Below, piece by piece: positions 33,336 through 40,396 of a stretch of 64,000 bases of DNA. The position numbers and the translations under genes are program-made. The DNA comes from Streptomyces sp. M41(2017). GTDB lineage: Bacteria; Actinomycetota; Actinomycetes; Streptomycetales; Streptomycetaceae. How positions within the stretch are numbered: position 1 is the stretch's first letter; every line of letters begins with the position of its first letter. The notes under the pieces are model-generated. The model saw only the letters and a program-made list of their open reading frames with translations. It was not told the origin of the DNA and did not search any database. The stretch spans positions 2,046,001-2,110,000 of the forward strand of contig NZ_MWFK01000002.1 in assembly GCF_002078175.1 (NCBI RefSeq), read 5' to 3'.

Positions 33336-34358
33336 TCAAGCGTCCCAGAGCGCCCCCAGGGACATCAGGTCGCCCTGGTACTCGATCCGGTCGGCCCACT
33401 CCCGGGGCCAGGCACCGGAGCCGTGGTAGGCGCCGGCGAACGCCCCGGTCAGGCACGCGATCGAGTCGGAGTCGCCCGAGGTGCAGGCGGCGCGGCGCAG
33501 CGCGGTGACGGGTTCGTCGACGAACAGCAGGAAGCACAGCAGGCCCGTGGCGAGCGCCTCTTCGGCGACCCAGCCCCCGCCGGTGGCCATGCAGGGGTCG
33601 GACTCGGGCGAGACGGTGCGCACGGCGTGCCGGAGGTTGTCGAGGACGTCGAGGCACTCGTCCCAGCCGCGGGAGATGTACTGCTCCGGTGTGGCGTCCT
33701 CGCCGAAGCTCCACAGGTCGCCGAGCCAGCGCGCGTGATAGCGGTGCCGGTTCTCGTACGCGTACGAGCGCAGCCTGCCGATGAGTCCCATCGGTTCGGT
33801 GCCCTGGGCGAGCAGCCAGACCGCGTGGGCGGTGAGGTCCGAGGCGGCGAGCGCGGTGGGGTGGCCGTGGGTGAGCGCGGCCTGGAGCTGTGCGGCCCCC
33901 GCGCGCTGTTCGTCACTGAGGCCGCGGACCAGTCCGACGGGCGCGACCCGCATGTTGGCGCCGCAGCCCTTGGAGCCGATCTGGCTGGCCTCCTGCCAGC
34001 GGCGCTTCTCGTTCTTGAGGAGGTTGCAGGCGGTGAGGCAGGTCCGGCCGGGGGCGCGGTTGTTCTGCGGTGACTGGTACCAGTCCACGAACTCCTCGCG
34101 CACCGGCCGTTCCATCCGCAGCGGGCCGAGCAGCCCGCGGTCCATGGCGGTGCGCAGTCCGCGGGCCAGGGCGAGCGTCATCTGGGTGTCGTCGGTGACG
34201 ATCGCGGGCCGGGGCAGCGCCATCTGCCGCCAGGGGCCGCACTTGTCGAGGATGGCGGGCACGGAGTTGAACTCGGTGGGGAAACCGAGCGCGTCGCCGA
34301 GGGCCAGACCGATCAGGGAGCCGGTGGCGGCGCGTTTCGCGAGGGTGGTGGTGGTCAT
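33336..34358 (-). CDS. ADP-ribosylglycohydrolase (DraG family)
   Basis: A 340-residue all-helical hydrolase that removes ADP-ribose from a substrate. Metal-binding motifs are intact: IVTDDTQMTLALARGL near residue 55, GCGANMRVAPVGL in the middle, and CTSGDSDSIACLTGAFAGAYHG near the C-terminus (two Asp for Mg/Mn). The ATG at 34358 overlaps the Nudix regulator stop (TGATG), so it is coupled to it, and copy 2 nucleotidyltransferase follows after 3 nt. The target could be protein, nucleic acid or ADP-ribosyl metabolites. No ADP-ribosyltransferase gene is seen in the window. Confidence 0.93.
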   Translation of the reverse strand: MTTTTLAKRAATGSLIGLALGDALGFPTEFNSVPAILDKCGPWRQMALPRPAIVTDDTQMTLALARGLRTAMDRGLLGPLRMERPVREEFVDWYQSPQNNRAPGRTCLTACNLLKNEKRRWQEASQIGSKGCGANMRVAPVGLVRGLSDEQRAGAAQLQAALTHGHPTALAASDLTAHAVWLLAQGTEPMGLIGRLRSYAYENRHRYHARWLGDLWSFGEDATPEQYISRGWDECLDVLDNLRHAVRTVSPESDPCMATGGGWVAEEALATGLLCFLLFVDEPVTALRRAACTSGDSDSIACLTGAFAGAYHGSGAWPREWADRIEYQGDLMSLGALWDA

Positions 34359-35113
34359 CAGGGCCGTCCTTCCGAGGTGGGGCGCAGCAGGGGTGGGTGC
34401 AGTGCTTTCGCGCCGCCCGCGCGGTACAGGGCGGCGGGCTTGCCGCGGCCGCCCGTGAGGCGCGCGGCGCCGGGGACCTGTTCGACGAAACCCGGCGTCG
34501 CGAGGACCTTGCGGCGGAAGTTGGGCCGGTCGAGAGCGGTGCCCCACACGGTCTCGTAGACCTGCTGCAGTTCTCCGAGGGTGAACTCGGGCGGACAGAA
34601 GGAGGTGGCGAGACAGGAGTACTCGAACTTGGCGCCCACCCGTTCGTGGGCGTCGGCGAGGATGCGGTCGTGGTCGAAGGCGAGCGGGGCGAGCGCGTTG
34701 AACCGCAGCCACTGGGCCTGTGCCGCGTCTCCGCCGCCGTGCGGTTCGGGCGCGTCGGCGACGAGCGCGGCGAACGCGACGGAGACGATCCGCATCCGGG
34801 GGTCGCGGTCGGGTTCGCTGTAGGTGCGCAGCTGTTCCAGGTGGAGCCCCGAGATGTCCGTCAGGCCCGTCTCCTCGGCGAGTTCGCGGCGTGCCGCCGC
34901 TTCAGCGGACTCGTGGGGCAGCACGAAGCCGCCGGGCAGTGCCCAGTGGCCGGCGTACGGCTCCTGGCCGCGCTCGACGAGCAGCACCTGGAGTGCGCCC
35001 GCGCGCACGGTCAGGACGGCCAGGTCGACGGTGACGGCGAACGGCTCGAAGGCGTACTTGTCGTATCCCTCGGGCCTCGTACCGCCCGGTGCGCGGCCGT
35101 CCTCCGACGTCAC
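34358..35113 (-). CDS. NrtR-like Nudix/winged-helix regulator
   Basis: A 251-residue two-domain protein. The N-terminal Nudix domain has a complete Nudix box, G-FVLPH-E then RELAEETGL, so it may still hydrolyse or at least bind ADP-ribose. The C-terminal winged helix (LGELQQVYETVWGTALDRPNFRRKVL) is the NrtR type, in which ADP-ribose releases the protein from DNA. The GTG at 35113 (MTSEDGRAPGG) is chosen because AAAGGGG lies 8 nt upstream. It heads the operon with the glycohydrolase and a nucleotidyltransferase, and a 52-bp palindrome covers its promoter and ribosome site, pointing to autorepression. NrtR normally controls NAD synthesis genes; none are here. Confidence 0.88.
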   Translation of the reverse strand: MTSEDGRAPGGTRPEGYDKYAFEPFAVTVDLAVLTVRAGALQVLLVERGQEPYAGHWALPGGFVLPHESAEAAARRELAEETGLTDISGLHLEQLRTYSEPDRDPRMRIVSVAFAALVADAPEPHGGGDAAQAQWLRFNALAPLAFDHDRILADAHERVGAKFEYSCLATSFCPPEFTLGELQQVYETVWGTALDRPNFRRKVLATPGFVEQVPGAARLTGGRGKPAALYRAGGAKALHPPLLRPTSEGRP

Positions 35114-35118
35114 ACCCT

Positions 35119-35170
35119 CATCCCCTTTATGGTCGGCCTGACTATGGTCAGTACGACTATAAAGGGGATG
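35119..35170. promoter_or_regulatory. 52-bp near-perfect palindrome, probable NrtR-type operator
   Basis: Outer arms 35119-35134 and 35155-35170 are 16 bp with one mismatch. An inner inverted repeat CTGAC (35138-35142) / GTCAG (35147-35151) has the same centre. In all 22 of 26 base pairs match. It contains the -10 of the leftward operon and, on the other arm, its AAAGGGG ribosome site. Confidence 0.75.
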
Positions 35171-35185
35171 CGTGGACCCCAACAA
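35156..35185 (-). promoter_or_regulatory. Promoter of the Nudix-glycohydrolase-nucleotidyltransferase operon
   Basis: TTGTTG (35180-35185), 18-nt spacer, TATAGT (35156-35161) on the minus strand. The -10 lies inside the palindrome. Confidence 0.55.
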
Positions 35186-35295
35186 GGTTCACAGCCAGGG
35201 AAGTTGTGGATTCTCGGGGCGCCCGCGGGAGAGGTGACCGCGCCTGGGGCGGGGGCGGCGGAAGGGGTGCGGAACCCGGACCGAGGCCGCGCCGC

Positions 35296-36774
35296 TCACC
35301 CGTCGGCCCCGGCTTTCGGAGACTCGGCCCGACGGGCTCCGGACCGGCGCACGTCGAGCCCCTGCGCCGGTGCGCGCGCCGGTGCGAGAGCCGCCACGAG
35401 CGCTCCGACGGCCGCGACGCCGGCGGAGACCCACAGCGCGGGGCCGCAGCCGTCGACGAACCGCTCGGCCGAGCCGTATCCCCCGTACCGGGTGAACACC
35501 GCCGCGGCGACGGCGATCCCGAAGACTCCGCCGAGTTCGCGCAGCGCGTTGTTGACGCCGGCGGCGACCCCCGCGTCGGCGGGCGGGACCGACGAGGTCA
35601 CCGCGTTGGCGACGGTGGGGAAGACCATCGAGATGCCGACGCCCGCGACGATCAGCGGAAGGACCAGCCGCCCGTAGGCCACGCCCGGTTCGACCTGCCA
35701 CGCCAGCAGACCGAGACCGGCGGCCTGGAGGGCGAGCCCGCCGAGCATGAAGGGCCGGTTGCCGAACCGGTCGGCGAGCGCGCCGGCGAGCGGGGCCACC
35801 GCCAGTGGCATGCCGGTCCACACCAGGATGCGGACACCGGCCTGCAACGGCGAGTTCCCGAGCCCCAGTTGGAACAGCTGCGTGATCATGAACAGGGAAC
35901 CGAGCAGCGACATGAAGGTCAGGAAGGCGACGCCGTTGGCGGTGGAGAAGGCCCGCCTGCGGAAGTACCCGAGGGGCAGCATCGGGTAGCGCGCCCGCGA
36001 CCGCTCCCAGCCGAGGAAGGCCGCCGTGAAGAACGCTCCCACGGCCAGTGCGCCCAGCACCTCGGCGCTCCCCCAGCCCGCCTGCGGGGCGCGCACCGGC
36101 GCCCAGGCGAGTCCGGTCAGTCCGACGGCCGCCAACAGCATTCCCACGATGTCGAGTTGTGGACGCGGCCCGTGGCTCTCGCGCAGTTTCAGCGCGGCCA
36201 GGGGCAGCATCACCAACCCGGTGGGCACGTTCAGCCAGAAGATCCACTGCCAGGACAGGCCCTCGGTGACGGCCCCGCCGAGGACGGGTCCCGCCGCCAC
36301 CCCGAGGCCGGTCACCCCGCCCCACACGCCGATGGCCACGCCCCGCTTCTCGGCCGGGAACGCCTCGCTGATCAGGGTCAGGGTGAGCGGCAGCAGGACG
36401 GCCGCGCCGGCGCCCTGGAGCACTCGCGCGCCGATGAGCTGTCCCGGGCCCCCGGACAGCGCCGCGAGCGCCGAGGCCAGGGTGAAGACGGCGAGTCCGG
36501 CGACGTACATGCGCCGCCTGCCGAAGCGGTCGCCGAGCGCGGCACCGGTCAGGGTGAGGCAGGCGAACACGAGGTTGTACGCGTTGATCGTCCATTCCAG
36601 GTCGGACAGGCTCGCCCCGAAGTCGGCCCGCAGCGAGGGCAGCGCGGTGGCCACGACGACCACGTCCAGGGAGCAGAGCAGCGCCCCCAGTCCGGCGAGC
36701 ACGACGGTCCACGCACGGCGTGCGGGCACGGGCGTCGGCTGCTGGACGGGGGCGCGGGCGGTGGTGTCGGTCAT
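35296..36774 (-). CDS. MFS drug-efflux transporter (EmrB/QacA type)
   Basis: A 492-residue exporter. The first helix has VVLAGLGALLCSLDVVVVATALPSL (motif with LDVVVV), the loop GDRFGRRRMYVAG is motif A, and GPVLGGAVTEGLSWQWIFWLNVP is motif C with the helix 5-6 signature. About 14 hydrophobic stretches are present. The ATG at 36774 with GGAAGG upstream is preferred over 36798. It lies just downstream (20 nt) of the TIGR03086 gene on the same strand, so it may belong to the operon begun by the ECF sigma factor. The substrate is unknown. Confidence 0.9.
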   Translation of the reverse strand: MTDTTARAPVQQPTPVPARRAWTVVLAGLGALLCSLDVVVVATALPSLRADFGASLSDLEWTINAYNLVFACLTLTGAALGDRFGRRRMYVAGLAVFTLASALAALSGGPGQLIGARVLQGAGAAVLLPLTLTLISEAFPAEKRGVAIGVWGGVTGLGVAAGPVLGGAVTEGLSWQWIFWLNVPTGLVMLPLAALKLRESHGPRPQLDIVGMLLAAVGLTGLAWAPVRAPQAGWGSAEVLGALAVGAFFTAAFLGWERSRARYPMLPLGYFRRRAFSTANGVAFLTFMSLLGSLFMITQLFQLGLGNSPLQAGVRILVWTGMPLAVAPLAGALADRFGNRPFMLGGLALQAAGLGLLAWQVEPGVAYGRLVLPLIVAGVGISMVFPTVANAVTSSVPPADAGVAAGVNNALRELGGVFGIAVAAAVFTRYGGYGSAERFVDGCGPALWVSAGVAAVGALVAALAPARAPAQGLDVRRSGARRAESPKAGADG

Positions 36775-36794
36775 GACGGTTCCTTCCGTGAGGA

Positions 36795-37388
36795 TCACTC
36801 ACGGAAGACGGACCGGCGCCGCCCCGGAAAGGAATCGTGGCCGGGGCCGCGTCCCAGGAAGGCGAGGAGCACGTCGCCCGGCCCGGCCCCGGCGGGGACC
36901 GCGACCGGATCGGCGAACCGCACCCCGCGGTCGGCGTCCGCCACCACGACCGGCGCGAGGGGCAGCAGGTCCGCCGCGAGCGCGGCCGGTATCGGCCGGG
37001 GGCGGCCGCACGCCTGCGTCACGTCCCAGCCGTGCACCGCGATCTCCAGGGCGCCGACCGCCGCCAGCAGCCCCAGGTCGAGGCAGCGGTCGCCCACGGC
37101 GGGGGCGGCCGGCGCGGCGGACACGGCGGCCCAGGCCCCGAGGAGTGCCCCGGCCCGCGCCCGGAAGGCGCACACCGGATCGGCGGCGGGCACGGCGGGG
37201 CACAGCCCGACCCGGCCCTCGGCGACCCCTTCGTGGAGCGCGTCCAGCGAGTCGTCGAGATGCCGGAGCAGTTCCCCGAGGTCCCACTCCGCGCACGGCG
37301 TCGGGCGGCCGAGATCCGCGCGCGGGACGGCGGCGACCCCGCCCAGCGCGTAGGCGAGGGAACGCTCCAGCAGCTCACCGGGGTTCAC
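36795..37388 (-). CDS. TIGR03086/DinB-like metal-binding protein
   Basis: A 197-residue member of the mycothiol-dependent maleylpyruvate isomerase-like (DinB four-helix) family. It opens VNPGELLERSLAYALGGVAAV, then PTPCAEWDLGELLRHLDDSLDAL with the first metal His, and ALEIAVHGWDVTQACGRP with the typical HGWD motif. It may be a mycothiol-S-transferase or a thiol-linked detoxifier. Its GTG start overlaps the stop of the ECF sigma gene (GTGA), so the two are co-translated. The C-terminus FLGRGPG matches family ends. Confidence 0.85.
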   Translation of the reverse strand: MNPGELLERSLAYALGGVAAVPRADLGRPTPCAEWDLGELLRHLDDSLDALHEGVAEGRVGLCPAVPAADPVCAFRARAGALLGAWAAVSAAPAAPAVGDRCLDLGLLAAVGALEIAVHGWDVTQACGRPRPIPAALAADLLPLAPVVVADADRGVRFADPVAVPAGAGPGDVLLAFLGRGPGHDSFPGRRRSVFRE

Positions 37389-38353
37389 GCGAGCACCCCG
37401 GGCAGCCCGAACCCGGGGAACCTCTCGGGGTCCAGGAACACGGTGAGCCGTGCGACGGCCCCCTCCTCGACGGTGAGCACCTGCACCGAGTGCGCCCGCA
37501 GCACCCCGTCGGCACCGGATTCGTACGCGGCCACGGCGGGCTGCCCGTTGGCCCGGACCGGCAGCATGCGGATCCATCCCGGCGCGCGGCCGGAGAGCAC
37601 CCGTACCCGCAGGAAGCGCAGGACGTCCTTCTTGCCGCTGAACCACTCCAGATGGGGCGGCATCTCCAGCTCGACGCCGTCCCTCAGCAGTCCGAGCAGC
37701 GCCTCCATGTCGGCGTTCTCGAAGGCCCGCATGTACCGGTCGAGCAGTTCGCGGTCGTCGGCCCCGTCGGGCTCGACCACCAGGTCCTCCTCCGGTGCGA
37801 CCTCGTCGAGGCGGGCACGCGCGCGCTGGAGGGTGCTCTTGACCGCCGCGGTCGAGGTGTCGAGCACGGCGGCGACCTCGGACGCCCGCCAGGCCAGCAC
37901 GTCCCGCAGGATCAGCACGGCCCGCTGCCGCGCGGGCAGGTTCTGCAGCGCGGCGACCAGCGCGAGCCGCAGGGTGCCGCGCGCGGCGACGACCGTCGCC
38001 GGGTCGAGGAGCGAGTCGGGCAGCGGCTGGAGCCAGGGGACGTCCGTCGCCGGGGCCCTCAGCGGGCCCTCCGGCGCGTCTCCCGGCCCGCCGAGCCCGG
38101 TGGGCAGCGGACGCCGTCCCCGCCCCTCCAGGGCCGTCAGGCAGGTGTTGGTGGCGATCCGGTAGAGCCAGGTGCGCAGGGACGCCCGGCCCTCGTACCC
38201 CTCGTAGGAGCGCCAGGCCCGCAGGTACGTCTCCTGGACCAGGTCCTCCGCGTCGTCGGCCGAACCGAGCATGCGGTAGCAGTGCGCGAGCAGCTCCCGC
38301 CGGTACGGGTCGGTCAGCCGGACGAACTCGTCACGGTCCGTCGTCGCGGTCAT
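37385..38353 (-). CDS. ECF sigma factor with C-terminal SnoaL-like domain
   Basis: A 322-residue sigma factor. Region 2 is RRELLAHCYRMLGSADDAEDLVQETYLRAWRSYEGYEGRASLRTWLYRIATNTCL and region 4 is LPARQRAVLILRDVLAWRASEVAAVLDTSTAAVKSTLQRARARL. A SnoaL-like domain (LDRYMRAFENADMEALLGLLRDGVELEMPP) replaces an anti-sigma partner, as in the TIGR02960/SigG-like group. The domain usually controls sigma activity from within. The ATG at 38353 has AAGGGAG upstream. It is first in an operon with the TIGR03086 protein and probably the MFS exporter, suggesting a toxic-compound or redox response (inference). Confidence 0.92.
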   Translation of the reverse strand: MTATTDRDEFVRLTDPYRRELLAHCYRMLGSADDAEDLVQETYLRAWRSYEGYEGRASLRTWLYRIATNTCLTALEGRGRRPLPTGLGGPGDAPEGPLRAPATDVPWLQPLPDSLLDPATVVAARGTLRLALVAALQNLPARQRAVLILRDVLAWRASEVAAVLDTSTAAVKSTLQRARARLDEVAPEEDLVVEPDGADDRELLDRYMRAFENADMEALLGLLRDGVELEMPPHLEWFSGKKDVLRFLRVRVLSGRAPGWIRMLPVRANGQPAVAAYESGADGVLRAHSVQVLTVEEGAVARLTVFLDPERFPGFGLPGVLA

Positions 38354-38439
38354 CGCCGCTCCCTTCGTCGCACCCGGCGCACGTCGGCACACCGGTGGTC
38401 CGTTCACCGGTACAGACCGGCGGGGCGGCGAAAACGAAT

Positions 38440-38472
38440 CGGCCGGCCCCGGAGAAGTTCCGGAACCGGCCG
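38440..38472 (-). terminator. Terminator hairpin after rluB
   Basis: 14-bp arms (38440-38453 and 38459-38472), loop of 5 nt. The two DNA mismatches become G-U pairs in the leftward transcript. Confidence 0.7.
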
Positions 38473-38522
38473 TCGTACGCGCGAGGCGTGGGGCGGTGAG
38501 CCGTGCGCCCGCCCGCCGGAGG

Positions 38523-39740
38523 CTAGAGGCCGACCTCGGCCATCAGCATGCCGACCTCGGTGTTGGACAGGCGGCGCAGCCAGCCCGACTTCTGGTCGCC
38601 CAGCGTGATCGGGCCGAAGGAGACGCGCACCAGCTTGTCGACCGGGAAGCCGGCCTCGGCGAGCATGCGGCGCACGATGTGCTTGCGGCCCTCGTGCAGG
38701 GTCACCTCGACGAGGTAGTTCTTGCCGGTCTGCTCGACGACGCGGAAGTGGTCCGCCTTGGCGTACCCGTCCTCCAGCTGGATGCCGTCCTTGAGCCGCT
38801 TGCCCAGGTCCCGCGGGATCGGGCCGACGATGTGCGCGAGGTAGACCTTCTTCACGCCGTACTTCGGGTGGGTCAGCCGGTGCGCGAGCTCACCGTGGTT
38901 GGTGAGCAGGATGACACCCTCGGTCTCGGTGTCGAGCCGGCCGACGTGGAAGAGCCGCGTCTCACGGTTCGTCACGTAGTCGCCGAGGCACTGACGGCCC
39001 TCGTTGTCCTCCATGGTGGAGACGACACCGGCGGGCTTGTTCAGCGAGAAGAACTGGTACGACTGCGTCGCGACCGTGAGGCCGTCGACCTTGATCTCGT
39101 CCTTCTCCGGGTCGACGCGCAGACCCTGCTCCAGGACGATCTCGCCGTTGACCTCGACCCTGGCCTGGTCGACCAGCTCCTCGCAGGCACGCCGCGAACC
39201 GTAGCCCGCTCGCGCGAGGATCTTCTGGAGACGCTCGCCCTCCTCCTCGGCACCCGGGAAGGTCTTGGGGAGCTTGATGTCGGGCTTGCCCGCGTACCGG
39301 TCGCGGTTGCGCTCCTCGGTCCGCGTCTCGTACTCACGGGAGCGCGAGGGCTCCGTGCGGCCGCCGCGCTGCTGACTCTGCTTGGGGCCGCCCTTGGCGC
39401 CGCCGCGCGCCGAGGCGCCGCGCCCGGACTTCGGGCCCTCGTGCGTGCCGCCGGGGCCTACGTCGTAGCGACGCTCCTCGGGACGGGGCTTGCTGGGACG
39501 CTTCGGCTGGTCGTCGCTCCTCGGCTGGGAGCCGGCTCCGCGCGATCCCGCGCTCCCGCCGGCCCCACGCGAACCGCCGGCCCCACGGGGGCCGCCGCCT
39601 CCGCCGGTCCCACGCGGACCGCCGCCGCTTCCGCGCGCACCGCCGTTCCCGCCGGACCCACGCGAGCTGCCGCTCCCGCCGGTTCCCCGCGGGTTGCCGC
39701 GCCCGCTGTTCCTGCCGCTGCCACTGCCACTGCTTCGCAT
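38523..39740 (-). CDS. rluB: Large-subunit pseudouridine synthase (RluB/RsuA family) with long Gly/Ser/Arg-rich N-terminus
   Basis: rRNA-modifying enzyme, 405 residues. The first 150 residues are low complexity, rich in Gly, Ser, Arg and Pro with RG and GSRG repeats. From about 168 comes an S4 RNA-binding domain (ERLQKILARAGYGSRRACEELV), then the catalytic domain with HVGRLDTETEGVILLTNHGEL (catalytic Asp in GRLD), YLAHIVGPIP and EVTLHEGRKHIVRRMLAEAG. The ATG at 39740 overlaps the scpB stop (TGATG). It is last in the parA-scpA-scpB operon, a conserved bacterial order. The long tail may bind RNA or ribosomes. Confidence 0.94.
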   Translation of the reverse strand: MRSSGSGSGRNSGRGNPRGTGGSGSSRGSGGNGGARGSGGGPRGTGGGGGPRGAGGSRGAGGSAGSRGAGSQPRSDDQPKRPSKPRPEERRYDVGPGGTHEGPKSGRGASARGGAKGGPKQSQQRGGRTEPSRSREYETRTEERNRDRYAGKPDIKLPKTFPGAEEEGERLQKILARAGYGSRRACEELVDQARVEVNGEIVLEQGLRVDPEKDEIKVDGLTVATQSYQFFSLNKPAGVVSTMEDNEGRQCLGDYVTNRETRLFHVGRLDTETEGVILLTNHGELAHRLTHPKYGVKKVYLAHIVGPIPRDLGKRLKDGIQLEDGYAKADHFRVVEQTGKNYLVEVTLHEGRKHIVRRMLAEAGFPVDKLVRVSFGPITLGDQKSGWLRRLSNTEVGMLMAEVGL

Positions 39741-40396
39741 CAAAGTTCCGTCGTCGTCGTGTCGTCTGCGTCTGTATCCGGTGCATCCGGATCGAACGAC
39801 GGGACCCCTTCCAGCGTCTCTGCTTCGATCGCGTCCGCCTCGGGGAGGAAGGGCGCGAGCTCCGGGAGCTCGTCCAGACCGCGCAGGCCCATTCGCTCCA
39901 GGAAGTAGTTCGTCGTCGTGTACAGGATCGCACCTGTTTCGGGTTCCGCGCCCGCCTCCTCCACCAGACCCCGCTGGAGAAGGGTGCGCATCACGCCGTC
40001 GCAGTTGACTCCGCGGACCGCGGAGACCCTGGATCGGCTGACCGGCTGGCGGTACGCGACGACGGCGAGCGTCTCCAGTGCCGCCTGGGTGAGACGGGCC
40101 TGCTGCCCGTCCAGGACGAAGCGCTCGACGGCGGCCGCGTACTCGGGCCGGGTGTAGAAACGCCAGCCGCCGGCGATCAGCCGCAGCTCGAATCCGCGCC
40201 CCTGGACGGTGTAGTCGTCGGCCAGCGCGCGCAGGGCGTCCGCGATCTGCCGCTTGGGCCGCTCCAGTATTTTCGCGAGGTGCTCCTCGGTCGCCGGTTC
40301 GTCGACGACCATCAGGACAGCCTCCAGCGCGGGCCTGAGGTCGAGGTCGGCGACGGTGCGCGGCCCCGCGGGGGTCTCCATGGTGTCCTCGCTCAC
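39740..40396 (-). CDS. scpB: Condensin subunit ScpB
   Basis: A 218-residue winged-helix protein that joins ScpA and SMC in the chromosome condensation complex. Characteristic blocks are LRPALEAVLMVVDEPATEEHLAKIL, RGFELRLIAGGWRFYTRPEYA and LTQAALETLAVVAYRQPVSRSRVSAVRGVNCDGVMRTLLQRGLVEEAG. The C-terminal 40 residues are acidic with Thr repeats. The GTG start overlaps the scpA stop (GTGA). Confidence 0.96.
   Translation of the reverse strand: MSEDTMETPAGPRTVADLDLRPALEAVLMVVDEPATEEHLAKILERPKRQIADALRALADDYTVQGRGFELRLIAGGWRFYTRPEYAAAVERFVLDGQQARLTQAALETLAVVAYRQPVSRSRVSAVRGVNCDGVMRTLLQRGLVEEAGAEPETGAILYTTTNYFLERMGLRGLDELPELAPFLPEADAIEAETLEGVPSFDPDAPDTDADDTTTTEL

Noticed and set aside
35089..37353. 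Rightward 754-codon open frame opposite the MFS exporter
   Set aside because: Low-complexity Gly/Arg/Glu product, no ribosome site; the opposite strand encodes recognisable membrane helices and MFS motifs.
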